From Xylophilus rhododendri (GTDB lineage Bacteria > Pseudomonadota > Gammaproteobacteria > Burkholderiales > Burkholderiaceae_C): a stretch of 64,000 nucleotides of DNA. Position numbers and translations under genes: made by a program. The stretch lies in NCBI RefSeq assembly GCF_009906855.1, contig NZ_CP047650.1, positions 4,216,001 through 4,280,000 on the forward strand, in the 5' to 3' direction. The notes under the pieces are model-generated. The model had not been told where the DNA came from and ran no database searches. It worked only from the letters and a program-made list of their open reading frames with translations. This document shows positions 26,712 through 35,292 of the stretch, in pieces (position 1 is the stretch's first letter; each line of letters opens with the position of its first letter).

Positions 26712-28111
26712 GCGGCACTCCGGTGGCCCAGCGCGGGCATAGAGGATTTGTTGGACAGCTTGCGTTGAGCTCGCGACATGGAACTGGATGCAATCGAGGC
26801 CAGCACCGGCAGTTCCAGGAAGTCTGCGAGGTCGTCGGTGGAGCGGACGCGGCGGTTCGTCAGTTCGATGAAGAGCGCGATGCAGATGCCCAGGAGCGTG
26901 CCCACGAAAACCGATGCCAGCATGTTCAGCAGCACACGCGGGCTGGAGGGCTTCAGCGGCGGGCTGGCGACGGTCAGCACCGACAGGTTGGTCTGGTTGG
27001 ACAGGCTTTCCAGGCGCGATTGCGCGGCGCGCTGGCTGATGGCCTCGAATTCACGCTGCGCGGCATCCACATCGCCCTTGAGCACATTCAGTTCGTTGCG
27101 ATGGTTGTTGATTTCCAGCACACGGTCTTTTTGCGCGGCGATGGCGGCCTGCAGTTCACGTTCGCGCTGCTTGCCCACCTGGTAGGCCGTGTTGATCGAG
27201 GCGGTGATGCGGGCCGTTTCGGTGTTGAGCTGCTGTTTCAGGCTGGCCAGTTCGGCTTCGGTGCGCTTGGTCTGCGGATGTTCGGCGCCGAGGTTGCCAC
27301 TGCTTTCCTGCAGCTTGGCCTGCACCCGGGCGATCTCGGTCTTCAGGCTGTTGACCAGCGGGCTCTGCATCACTTCCTGCACGGTGTCGCCAGCGCCACG
27401 CTTGCTCTGGGCATCGGTGGTCATCGTCTGGATGGCCGTGAGCTGGGATGCGGATTCGTTGAGTTTGGTGGTTTCGAAATCGAGGCGCTCGTCGGTGGCG
27501 ACAATGCCGACCTTCTGCTGGTATTCGTAGAGCGCGCGCTGGGCCTTGTTCAGCTTGTCGCGCGAGACCTGCGTCTGGCCCTGGAACCACTCGGCGTATT
27601 GGCGCGCCGGCTCGACTTTCAGGTCGAGGTTGATGTCGACATAGGCCTTGGCGAAGGCATTGGCTGCTACTGCTGCGAACTCCGGATCGGAGGTCTTGTA
27701 GTCGATGGTGATGACGTTGCTCTCGCGCGCAGGGCGCACATCGAGGTTGCGCCCGATGGAGTCGGCCAGGTAGTTGATGAACGAGCCCTTGCCGCCGGTT
27801 TCCTCCACCCACTGGCTGCGGATGGTGGGGTCCTTGTCCATGCCCAGCAGCGTCACCACACGTTGGGCAACGCGATCACTCGTGATCACGTCCACCTGGG
27901 TGGCCATGTAGCCAGGCGCCACCATGCCGGGGAGCACCACGCCGGTGAGACTATCGGGCGACTTCACATCCACCAGCACCGCGGCGGTAGCCGTGTAGCG
28001 CCGGGGCATCAGTGCGGTCAGAACGGCAGCCACGGCCACGGTGATCAGCAGCGCCAGGAGGGCAACCTTGTAGCGTGCACGCAGGATGAGGAGGAATTGC
28101 TGGATGGTCAT
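26708..28111 (-). CDS. epsF: Chain-length determinant protein EpsF (Wzz family)
   Basis: The product is 467 residues. Two membrane helices (about 17-36 and 405-428) flank a long periplasmic region with extended coiled coil (about 180-370), the normal PCP topology. The Wzz domain begins FLLILRARYKVALLALLITV. The C-terminus after the second helix is basic and ends before the ATPase gene epsG, which overlaps. It controls repeat-unit polymerisation at the inner membrane. Confidence 0.92.
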   Translation of the reverse strand: MTIQQFLLILRARYKVALLALLITVAVAAVLTALMPRRYTATAAVLVDVKSPDSLTGVVLPGMVAPGYMATQVDVITSDRVAQRVVTLLGMDKDPTIRSQWVEETGGKGSFINYLADSIGRNLDVRPARESNVITIDYKTSDPEFAAVAANAFAKAYVDINLDLKVEPARQYAEWFQGQTQVSRDKLNKAQRALYEYQQKVGIVATDERLDFETTKLNESASQLTAIQTMTTDAQSKRGAGDTVQEVMQSPLVNSLKTEIARVQAKLQESSGNLGAEHPQTKRTEAELASLKQQLNTETARITASINTAYQVGKQRERELQAAIAAQKDRVLEINNHRNELNVLKGDVDAAQREFEAISQRAAQSRLESLSNQTNLSVLTVASPPLKPSSPRVLLNMLASVFVGTLLGICIALFIELTNRRVRSTDDLADFLELPVLASIASSSMSRAQRKLSNKSSMPALGHRSAA

Positions 28112-28147
28112 GACGAGCGTCCTGTCGAGGGGCGGTATCTGTAAGTC

Positions 28148-28957
28148 CTAGAACAGGCTTTCGCGGACGTAGATCACGTCATCGGCCTGGATCGGATCGG
28201 TGAGATTGGGCGTGACGTTTTCGACGACACCCGAGGCGTTCTTGCGGCTCAGGCGCAGTCGGCTTTCGCTGCCGCGAGGGGTCGGGCCGCCGCCGGTCGC
28301 AAGAGCTTGCATGACCGTCATGCCGCGCTCGATGCGGTAGGGGCCGGGGCGCTGTGCTTCGCCGTAGATGTAGAACATGGGTGCGCGGTGCACATAGATC
28401 GTGTCGCCGTCGCGCAGCAGAAGCTGCTTGTCTTGGTTCTGGCCAATGAACAGGCCGGGGATGTCTATCGTCTGGCGAAAGGGCTTGCCATCACGGGAGC
28501 CGACCACGATGGCGATGTCGTCGCCCGTCGGCGTGACGCCACCGGCGGCGGCCAGCAGGTCGCTCGGCCGGTTGTTGGTGGTCTCCAGAGGGAAGCGGCC
28601 CGGCCGGTTGACCTGTCCAAGCACCGCCACTTGGCTGCCGCGAATCTGGCCCAGGCTGATGGTGACCTGGGGATTCTTCACGAAGCGTCCCTGCGCCAGC
28701 GCGTCGGCAATCGCTTTCTGTGCTCCCGTGACACTCAGGTCGCCGATGCGGACATTGCCGATCAGGGGGTAGCTGATGACGCCGCTTTCAGGTACCTGGG
28801 TATCGACTGTAAGGTCGGGGTTCTGGTAGACCTGGATGTGGATGACATCGCCGGCGCCGAGCTTGTAGTCGGGGGCGGCTGTCTGCGCGTGGGCAACGCA
28901 GGCCGACAGTGCGACCATCACGCAGGCCAGCAATTTTTGGTGGAAACGCTCGAACAT
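28148..28957 (-). CDS. epsE: Polysaccharide export outer-membrane protein EpsE (Wza family)
   Basis: The product is 269 residues with a signal peptide ending AHA near residue 25; LSAC inside it could instead serve as a lipobox. The Poly_export domain begins YKLGAGDVIHIQVYQNPDLT, followed by soluble ligand-binding (SLBB) beta-grasp segments (VAVLGQVNRPG, MFYIYGEAQRPGPY). It forms the channel through which the polymer leaves the cell. It lies 36 bases upstream of epsF in the same unit. Confidence 0.93.
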   Translation of the reverse strand: MFERFHQKLLACVMVALSACVAHAQTAAPDYKLGAGDVIHIQVYQNPDLTVDTQVPESGVISYPLIGNVRIGDLSVTGAQKAIADALAQGRFVKNPQVTISLGQIRGSQVAVLGQVNRPGRFPLETTNNRPSDLLAAAGGVTPTGDDIAIVVGSRDGKPFRQTIDIPGLFIGQNQDKQLLLRDGDTIYVHRAPMFYIYGEAQRPGPYRIERGMTVMQALATGGGPTPRGSESRLRLSRKNASGVVENVTPNLTDPIQADDVIYVRESLF

Positions 28958-28987
28958 TTTTCTATCTCTCCGAATGGGCTGATATGT

Positions 28988-29899
28988 TTATTTGGCCGAG
29001 TTGTCGGTGGGCGCTTCTGCAAATTCGCCAACGTAATCGATCTTGGCTTGCGATCGAAGATTCTTTACCAGCGTGGCCAAACTTTGTGTCAGGTTCTGGT
29101 TGTTCAGGAACTGTGCGATCCGCGGCAAAGCCATGGCTTCGGAAACAGGTGCTTCTTCGTAGGACTTGAGATAGATGACACTCACGGTTTGCGGATTGGC
29201 CGCCACCATGCCCTGCCCCTGGCGCAGCCGCTGTAGCTTGGGAAGCAATTCGAGCGAAATCTGCTCGGCGGATCGCTGCGAGTCAGCCTTAGCAAATTCC
29301 ACGCCGCGTGCTTTTAGAATGGCGGCCGCGTCGTCGGCAGGGCGGCCGGCATCGACGGACGCGGTGACGGCGGATTTGATCGCATCCGGAGTGCTCGCCG
29401 CGAAGTTGATTTCCTGCAATTGGAACACGCGGCGCTGGCTGAACAGTTCCGGATGGTCGGCGTAGTACTTTTTGATCTGCCGCTCGTCTGGCTTGGAAGT
29501 TTCCGCGCTGGTGGCCTGCAGGTAGGCATCGGCCAGCACGTCGCGGCGGGCGTTTTCCAGGTTCATCTGGACATCGGGCGAGCGGTCGAGCTTGTCGTCG
29601 ATCGCCTTCTGCACCAGCAACTGTTGATCGACGAGCTTCTGCAGGATCTGTTGCCGCAAGGCCTTGGCGGCCTCCGGCGTAGGCGGGTTGGCCTTGGATC
29701 GCGTCATCAGGTAGTTGATCTGGTGCACCGAGATCTCGGTGCCGTTGACCTTGGCGGCTACCTGCGAGGCCGCTTCCGGCTTGGCTTCCTTGCTGCAGCC
29801 TGCGGCCAGGAGCGCGACACCCAGGACTGCCACAGGTGCCGCGAAGCGATGCCAGCGCGGAGCGAAAAATTCAGGATTGGTTTCGGTCTTGTTGGTCAT
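28988..29899 (-). CDS. epsD: EpsD-type peptidyl-prolyl isomerase lipoprotein
   Basis: The product is 303 residues from ATG 29899. An N-terminal hydrophobic segment ends in the lipobox LAAGC, so it is a predicted lipoprotein. VNGTEISVHQINYLM and the following helices match the SurA-type N-domain of the EpsD family; the PpiC-like region (about 170-270) is divergent. EpsD members occur only in exosortase-linked Eps loci and may aid folding of EpsL or EpsE. Longer readings upstream run into epsL and are rejected. Confidence 0.88.
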   Translation of the reverse strand: MTNKTETNPEFFAPRWHRFAAPVAVLGVALLAAGCSKEAKPEAASQVAAKVNGTEISVHQINYLMTRSKANPPTPEAAKALRQQILQKLVDQQLLVQKAIDDKLDRSPDVQMNLENARRDVLADAYLQATSAETSKPDERQIKKYYADHPELFSQRRVFQLQEINFAASTPDAIKSAVTASVDAGRPADDAAAILKARGVEFAKADSQRSAEQISLELLPKLQRLRQGQGMVAANPQTVSVIYLKSYEEAPVSEAMALPRIAQFLNNQNLTQSLATLVKNLRSQAKIDYVGEFAEAPTDNSAK

Positions 29900-29928
29900 G
29901 GTGAAACGCCTGCGGCACTTCGTACGAT

Positions 29929-31143
29929 TCAAAAAGAGATCTGGGCCAGCACGCCGACACTGCGGCTGGTGTAGGTGAAGCCGGTGTAGTTGGAATCGCG
30001 CCGGTCCTGTTGCAACCAGGCGCTCAGATCGACCTGTTCGCGGGGTTGCCATTCGACGCTGGCGCGGCTGAGATAGACGTGGTCCTCGCGCTGCTGCACC
30101 ACATTCACGCCCGGTACATCGCCGCTGAAGCGGCGGCGGGAGACTTCCTGGCGCAAACGCAGCTTGAGCTTTTCCTTGACCTGCCAAACAGGGCCGAAGA
30201 TCAACTTTTCGGTGGTCATCTGGTTGGCGTAGAGGGCCTGGTAGTCGCTCAGTTCGTGGGAAATGCCGGCTTCCAGGTTGGTGCGCGCGGAAAGCCCCCA
30301 TGTCAGCGTGGCTCCGCCAGATACGCCGCTGTAGTCACGGAAGCTGAAATCGTTGAAGGTGCGCTTGCGATAGGCCAGGCGGCCGATGATTTGGCTCTTG
30401 TCCGTCACCAGCCACACCATCTGGAGCTGGTTTTCCGTCTCGTCGAAAGCGGAGGGCAGGAATGCGCCAGCGGCGAATGACACGGCACTGTAGCTGCCGC
30501 TACCACGCCGCAGTCGGTAGGAAAGCTGGGAGCCCGAGGCGAATACGCGCTGGATCCCGCCCTCGACGGAGTCGAGGTCGAAAGCTCGTTGCTCCTGCAC
30601 AGTGGACGTGTTGGCGACGCTGAATCGCGAGGCGCCGCCTACCAGCTGCCAGGCGCCGTCCAGTTCGTAGATGCCGTCGGCGCGGGTATTGGTGACGATC
30701 CGCTCGTTGCGGATCGAATAGTTCTGAAAGTCGTTGAAGCCTACAAGCGACTTGTCGCGGGTTGCCGTGACGGTGCCGCGTATGCGCGGAGTCACGTTCC
30801 ACTTGAGCAGGCCTGCGTAATTGAGCGCGCTGAAGCTCAGGTAACTGAAGTTTTGGTAGTCGTAATTGATCGCATTGACCGTTAATTCGACATGCTGGAG
30901 TCCGTAGTCTTTGACGAACGCCGCGGTGGCCGTCGCTGCCTTGATAGTTTCGGCAGCGCTGTCCCTGCCGACCAATGCCTGCGCGTTCGCACCCTTGGGC
31001 AGAAGGAAAAGGTTGTCGTTGTGGGTGACGGAGTAGCTGGCCGAGAGTTGCAGCGTGTCGTTCGGGTTCGCATAGGCGGATGCCGCCAGCAGGCACCACG
31101 GGGCCAGCCGGAACGGCAGGGCCCCCAAAAAACTGAACCTCAT
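29929..31143 (-). CDS. epsL: Outer-membrane beta-barrel protein EpsL
   Basis: The product is 404 residues with a signal peptide ending AYA near residue 25. The rest alternates beta strands rich in aromatic and polar residues, with SASYSVTHNDNLFLLP near the start and a C-terminal SVGVLAQISF ending in Phe, the usual barrel-insertion signal. It belongs to the XrtB-associated EpsL family, thought to work in polymer export at the outer membrane. Its ATG overlaps the stop of the cNMP-binding gene by 4 bases. Confidence 0.88.
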   Translation of the reverse strand: MRFSFLGALPFRLAPWCLLAASAYANPNDTLQLSASYSVTHNDNLFLLPKGANAQALVGRDSAAETIKAATATAAFVKDYGLQHVELTVNAINYDYQNFSYLSFSALNYAGLLKWNVTPRIRGTVTATRDKSLVGFNDFQNYSIRNERIVTNTRADGIYELDGAWQLVGGASRFSVANTSTVQEQRAFDLDSVEGGIQRVFASGSQLSYRLRRGSGSYSAVSFAAGAFLPSAFDETENQLQMVWLVTDKSQIIGRLAYRKRTFNDFSFRDYSGVSGGATLTWGLSARTNLEAGISHELSDYQALYANQMTTEKLIFGPVWQVKEKLKLRLRQEVSRRRFSGDVPGVNVVQQREDHVYLSRASVEWQPREQVDLSAWLQQDRRDSNYTGFTYTSRSVGVLAQISF

Positions 31144-31670
31144 GAATGCGCCCCGATCATGCCCATATTGTCGCCAGAGCCTGTGAATGCTCGAAGTCGG
31201 TGTGTCAGCTGCTGGATGAGCAGTGAAAGGAATTTATTTCCGACTCTGGGATGCTCGTGGACTACGGCATCCAGGGATTGCCTCGTCAACACGGCGAAGT
31301 CGGTAGGCTCCGCGGCGATGCAGCTCGATTCGTAGTCGCTGCCATCGACCAGCGACATTTCGCCGGCCATGCCGCCAGGCCCTATCCGTTCTCTGGCGAC
31401 CTGGTTGCCCAGGGTATCGGTCCGTATCAGGTCTACGCAGCCCGTCAGTACGATGATCAGGAAATCGCCGGCACGCCGTTGCCGCAGGATCGGTGTGTCA
31501 CGCGGCACGCCAAAGCATTTCATGTAGTCGCTGAATATATTGCACTCCTGCAGACTGAATCGACCGAACAGCGCGTTGCAGCGCGTGGCCTCTGCAAATT
31601 CGTACGCGTAATCTGACGCCCGGCCCAATGGCTCTATATTGGGGACCAGCGAAATGGAAGAGTTTTGCAT
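31140..31670 (-). CDS. Cyclic-nucleotide-binding domain protein without DNA-binding domain
   Basis: The product is 176 residues. A single cNMP-binding beta-roll is visible: LRQRRAGDFLIIVLTGCVDL, then RIGPGGMAGEMSLVDGSDYESS, where the phosphate-binding cassette lacks the usual RPRAA-type Arg. No helix-turn-helix follows. It heads the operon epsL-epsD-epsE-epsF-epsG-xrtB-epsI. A ligand-sensing role in Eps control is plausible but not shown; c-di-GMP is an alternative ligand. Confidence 0.8.
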   Translation of the reverse strand: MQNSSISLVPNIEPLGRASDYAYEFAEATRCNALFGRFSLQECNIFSDYMKCFGVPRDTPILRQRRAGDFLIIVLTGCVDLIRTDTLGNQVARERIGPGGMAGEMSLVDGSDYESSCIAAEPTDFAVLTRQSLDAVVHEHPRVGNKFLSLLIQQLTHRLRAFTGSGDNMGMIGAHS

Positions 31671-31738
31671 TGGCGAGACGGACGTTAATCAATTGGCAGC
31701 GCGTTGGGCTCACGAAATTGAAAGGCCAATAAATTTTA

Positions 31739-31786
31739 CATCTAAAAACAATGGAGTACCCCATGGTACTCCATTGTTTTTAGATG
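31739..31786. repeat. Perfect 22-bp inverted repeat with 4-base loop
   Basis: Arms at 31739-31760 and 31765-31786 are exact reverse complements, beginning CATCTAAAAACAATGG on the plus strand. It lies between the PEP-CTERM gene and the cNMP-binding gene, both leftward. A second small hairpin, GCCCC-TAGTCA-GGGGC, abuts it at 31786-31801. It could end transcription of the PEP-CTERM gene or act as a processing stem between two operon parts. It lacks a clear long T-run in either direction. Confidence 0.8.
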
Positions 31787-31810
31787 CCCCTAGTCAGGGG
31801 CACGGGGGTG

Positions 31811-32374
31811 TCAATGCAGCTTCTTGCGGCGGCGGGCGATGAGGCCCATCATGCCCAGCCCGGCGGCGAGCATGGCATAAGTTTCCGGTTCTGGCACGGG
31901 TGGCGTCACCGGCAGCGTTTTGAGCGCGATGATCGCGGTGTAGCCGGCCACGCCGATGCTTTCGCCGGCAATGGACAGGGTGTAGTCGGTGTTGGCCGAG
32001 AGTGTGGCGGAAGTCGCCACGGTGGTGACCAGCGCGGAGCCGGTGTAGCTGGTGCTCGTGACCCAGCCGGTGGAGATCGGCGTGAGGCCGGCGAGGTCTG
32101 CCGTGTCTGTGTACAGCCCTTGGTAGATATTGATCTCCTTGACTAGTGCGCCGTACACGCCCTCGTAGGTCACGCTGGTGGCGCCAGAAGCGCCGATGCT
32201 GTTAGAGGCGATCTTGAAGCTCACGACGTCGGAGAAGGATCCGTTGGAAGTGACTTGATCTGTCGTATAGGTTCCGTAGATGAGGCCTGCGGGCGTGTAT
32301 GCCGCTTCTGCGGAAAACTGCAGCCCTAGAAGAAGGCTAGTGGCTACAGCAACTTTAGTGATGACATTGCGCAT
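31811..32374 (-). CDS. PEP-CTERM protein, likely XrtB substrate
   Basis: The product is 187 residues. The signal peptide ends AEA near residue 24. The mature part is Thr/Ser/Gly-rich and low in charge. The C-terminus holds the sorting signal VPEPETYAMLAAGLGMMGL followed by ARRRKK: PEP, a membrane helix and a basic end (about 160-187). This is what exosortases recognise. The gene lies directly upstream of the leftward eps operon, with AGAGGAATATCACC before its ATG. The protein is presumably surface-exposed or matrix-associated. Confidence 0.92.
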   Translation of the reverse strand: MRNVITKVAVATSLLLGLQFSAEAAYTPAGLIYGTYTTDQVTSNGSFSDVVSFKIASNSIGASGATSVTYEGVYGALVKEINIYQGLYTDTADLAGLTPISTGWVTSTSYTGSALVTTVATSATLSANTDYTLSIAGESIGVAGYTAIIALKTLPVTPPVPEPETYAMLAAGLGMMGLIARRRKKLH

Positions 32375-32748
32375 GGTGATATTCCTCTATTGGTTAGGAG
32401 GTTGGGACGGGACGGAGGGGACAACTTCAATGTCTCATGCACCCCAAACACCCTCAATAGCCCAGTCAGACTAGCTTTCAATGTCTCCTGCAAGTCTTTG
32501 TGCTGGCGCGGATTTCACCCTTCAATTACCTTACGCAGCCGGCGCCGATTTAGTGCGCAGACCACGAACTGAGGTATTCTTCATGTGTCTAGGTGTATCG
32601 ATGAGCGAGCCAAAATAATGTGGATAGTGAGTATTCGCAAACTTGTCCATGAGCATTGGACCCCGCGCCTGGACCTTGCAACGCGTGTCGACGACGGCCC
32701 GCGCCAGCCTGAGTTCCATGAACCGCAGCAGCACGACCGAGCAGCCCC
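32375..32748. other. Divergent region between the PEP-CTERM gene and epsA
   Basis: 374 bases with no supported gene. It contains the direct repeats and candidate promoter described at 32425-32492 and must also hold the rightward epsA promoter, which is not recognisable. Short reading frames here have no ribosome site or protein-like pattern. Confidence 0.6.
32425..32492 (-). promoter_or_regulatory. Direct repeats and candidate promoter of the PEP-CTERM gene
   Basis: Read on the minus strand, TGCANGAGACATTGAA occurs twice (32492-32476 and 32441-32425, 15 of 17 identical) 51 bases apart, about five helix turns. The upstream copy includes TTGAAA (32481-32476), which with TATTGA (32459-32454) makes a minus-35/minus-10 pair with 16-base spacing. 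The repeats look like operator sites; EpsA is the obvious candidate regulator. Confidence 0.4.
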
Positions 32749-33555
32749 ATGACCTTCTTCTCGTCGCTCTCGGCGGACGACATCAGCCGGTACTTCCGCA
32801 TGATCACGCAGGCGGTTGGAGTCAAGCGTCATTTCGACCTGCTGGTCTGGCTCCAGGGAGATGTGCAGGCGCACATCCCGCATGACATCCTGGTCGCGGG
32901 CTGGGGCGACTTCGACAAGGGCCCGCTCTACCACGACATCGTTTCGGACCTTCAAGGTGTGCGCTCGGAAAATATCGATTCGCGCGCCTTGTCGCCTTTC
33001 CTGAAAAACCTGTTCAATCGTTGGCTGGAATACGAGAAACGACCCTTCGTCATTTCCGCTAATGAAACCGGATGGTTTCCGACCGACGTCGATCTGCAAC
33101 GCCAACTCGGCGATGGCTTGCCGAAGGCGCGTTCCATGCTCGTGCATGGAATCAGCGACGAGCGTGGCAAGCACGACTGCATCTACATTATTCTGAGTAC
33201 CAAGGTGACTTATGGCGATGCGGTTTGCAGTGCCATGGAGGTATTGCTTCCGTATATCGATACGGCGCTGCGCCAGGTCGCCCATTTGCCGCTGCAGCAG
33301 ATTCTTCCGGATACTTACAAGCCTTCCATCGATCCGGCCGAAGGTAATGCCGCGGAGAAATGGAATTTGAGTCCACGTGAAGTCGAAATCATGCATTGGG
33401 TTGCCATGGGCAAGACCAATTTCGAAATCGGCAGCATCCTGAATATCAGTTCGTTCACGGTGAAGAATCACATGCAACGGATATTCAAGAAACTGGAGGT
33501 CTCGAACCGCATGCAGGCCGTGTCGTCGTTCAAGGCCGCCAGTGCCAGCGAGTGA
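32749..33555 (+). CDS. epsA: LuxR-type transcriptional regulator EpsA
   Basis: The product is 268 residues. The N-terminal two thirds match the XrtB-associated EpsA family (LSADDISRYFRMITQAVGV, then HDILVAGWGDFD). The C-terminal GerE helix-turn-helix is clear: NLSPREVEIMHWVAMGKTN, then ILNISSFTVKNHMQRIFKKL (about 200-260). It should control the exopolysaccharide genes; the ligand or signal of its N-domain is not known. The stop overlaps the GTG of epsB by 14 bases. Confidence 0.92.
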   Translation: MTFFSSLSADDISRYFRMITQAVGVKRHFDLLVWLQGDVQAHIPHDILVAGWGDFDKGPLYHDIVSDLQGVRSENIDSRALSPFLKNLFNRWLEYEKRPFVISANETGWFPTDVDLQRQLGDGLPKARSMLVHGISDERGKHDCIYIILSTKVTYGDAVCSAMEVLLPYIDTALRQVAHLPLQQILPDTYKPSIDPAEGNAAEKWNLSPREVEIMHWVAMGKTNFEIGSILNISSFTVKNHMQRIFKKLEVSNRMQAVSSFKAASASE

Positions 33556-34957
33556 CCCTGCCCCGCTGGTTTCGGCGCGGCGTTACAGCTCGGCAGTCAA
33601 CAGCGGCAGCAGCCTGCTCGGGTCCATCGAATCCCTGCTGGAGCCGGTGGTGCTGGTCGGCAGCCTCTGGCTGGTCGCGATCTGCTTCGGAGAGGAGCGG
33701 GCGGCACCTTACATGGGGCTGTCCATCGTCGTGTTTGCTCTCACGTTCCCGGGCATCTCGCGCTTGCAGGAGCCGGCGCTGAAGCTGGTGGCGAACGTGG
33801 CGTTCTCCTGGGCGTGGATCGCGGGTCTGTTGCTGCTGGGGGGGTACGCGACGCGGACGCTGCACCAATTCTCGACCGCCATCGTGCAGACCTGGCTCGT
33901 GGTCGCGCCGGCCATGCTGGTCATGGCGCATTTCGTGGTCCGCTGGATGGCGCCTTCCATCCTGTCGCTGGAGGGCGCCGGCCAGAAAGTGGTGATCGTC
34001 GGCATGAATGCGCAGGGCCTGGCGCTGGCCGACAATATCGCGCAATCGCCCTACACGCCGATGAAGCTGGTCGGTTTCTTCGACGACCGCGAACCGGAGC
34101 GGCTCGGCAGCGTCGCCCGCTACCCGCTGATCGGCCGCATCGAGCAACTCGCCGCGTTCATGAAGGAGCAGCGCATCTCGGTGATTTTTCTTTCGTTGCC
34201 GATGGCGGCCGAGCCGAAGGTGATGCAGATCCTCGATGCACTGAAGGACACGACTGCGTCGATCTACTTCGTGCCGGACATGTTCGTGACCGACCTGATA
34301 CAGGGCCGGACCTCCGAGGTGAACGGTGTCACGGTGATCTCCGTCTGCGAGACACCGTTCCATGGCCTCATGGGTGTGGTCAAGCGGTGCAGCGATGTAC
34401 TGCTTTCGCTTTGCATCCTGGTGCTGATCGCGCCGGTGCTGGTCGCGGTGGCGGTCGCCGTCAAGCTGAGCTCGCCGGGGCCGGTGATCTTTCGCCAGCG
34501 GCGCTACGGTCTGGACGGCCAGGAGATCGTGGTCTACAAGTTCCGCTCGATGCATGTGCAGGAGGACGGCGCCTCGGTGCGGCAGGCGCAGAAAAACGAC
34601 AGCCGCATCACCCCGCTGGGCGCGATCCTGCGCCGTACCTCGCTCGACGAACTGCCGCAGTTCATCAATGTGCTGCAGGGCCGCATGAGCATCGTCGGGC
34701 CGCGGCCGCATGCGGTTTCGCACAACGAACTCTACCGGCGGCTGATCAAGGGCTACATGGTCCGGCACAAGGTCAAGCCGGGGATCACGGGCTGGGCGCA
34801 GGTCAATGGTTTTCGCGGCGAAACCGAGACGCTGGAAAAGATGCAGGCCCGCATCGAATACGACCTGGACTACCTGCGCAACTGGTCCCTGCGGCTGGAC
34901 CTGCGCATCATTTTCAAGACAGTACGCCTGGTCTTCTGGGATCGGCAGGCCTACTGA
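33542..34957 (+). CDS. epsB: Undecaprenyl-phosphate sugar phosphotransferase EpsB (initiating transferase)
   Basis: The product is 471 residues from GTG 33542. Four membrane helices (about 30-130), then a CoA-binding-like fold (KVVIVGMNAQGLALAD), a fifth helix (about 280-300) and the catalytic bacterial sugar transferase domain: SSPGPVIFRQRRYGLDG, VYKFRSMHV, RRTSLDELPQF, MSIVGPRPHA and KPGITGWAQV. It starts repeat-unit synthesis by attaching the first sugar phosphate to the lipid carrier. It is coupled to epsA. Confidence 0.94.
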   Translation: MPASDPAPLVSARRYSSAVNSGSSLLGSIESLLEPVVLVGSLWLVAICFGEERAAPYMGLSIVVFALTFPGISRLQEPALKLVANVAFSWAWIAGLLLLGGYATRTLHQFSTAIVQTWLVVAPAMLVMAHFVVRWMAPSILSLEGAGQKVVIVGMNAQGLALADNIAQSPYTPMKLVGFFDDREPERLGSVARYPLIGRIEQLAAFMKEQRISVIFLSLPMAAEPKVMQILDALKDTTASIYFVPDMFVTDLIQGRTSEVNGVTVISVCETPFHGLMGVVKRCSDVLLSLCILVLIAPVLVAVAVAVKLSSPGPVIFRQRRYGLDGQEIVVYKFRSMHVQEDGASVRQAQKNDSRITPLGAILRRTSLDELPQFINVLQGRMSIVGPRPHAVSHNELYRRLIKGYMVRHKVKPGITGWAQVNGFRGETETLEKMQARIEYDLDYLRNWSLRLDLRIIFKTVRLVFWDRQAY

Positions 34958-35009
34958 AGGCTTCGAGGCCAGAGGCGTGCCATGTCCAGGCACGCCTCGA
35001 ACGTTGAAC

Positions 35010-35029
35010 AAAAAAGAGTGCGTGCACTC
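35010..35029 (-). terminator. Leftward-oriented hairpin with T-run
   Basis: GAGTGC-GT-GCACTC at 35016-35029 is followed, on the minus strand, by six T. It would stop leftward transcription. Just before it, a leftward frame of 28 or 35 codons with a very basic end (SAKKRKLKNAARKKRHYPAK) has its TGA at 35028-35030. No ribosome site supports that frame. Confidence 0.4.
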
Positions 35030-35091
35030 ACTTTGCTGGATAATGCCTCTTTTTGCGCGCAGCGTTTTTCAGCTTGCGTTTCTTGGCACTT

Positions 35092-35292
35092 ATGGGCGTT
35101 GTCAGATGGGTCATCGGGTATGCGTCGTTAGGCATCGCCGCACTGGCGGCGCTGTGGTGGTGGCGCTTGCTGCCGCGGGCGGGCGGGCCGCACGGCATCG
35201 ATCCGGCTCGCGGTACTCCTGCATTTGCACGCCATAGCGCCCCCCATGCGCCATGGCGGCGCCCACGCCCGGTGCGGATATCCACCTGGTGA
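35092..35292 (+). CDS. Possible small one-helix membrane protein
   Basis: The product would be 66 residues. An N-terminal hydrophobic helix (VIGYASLGIAALAALWWW) is followed by a basic Pro-rich tail. It overlaps the start of the LytS-like gene by 40 bases. It may be the displaced membrane anchor of that kinase-like protein or a coupling leader. It has no recognised family and no strong ribosome site. Confidence 0.28.
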   Translation: MGVVRWVIGYASLGIAALAALWWWRLLPRAGGPHGIDPARGTPAFARHSAPHAPWRRPRPVRISTW

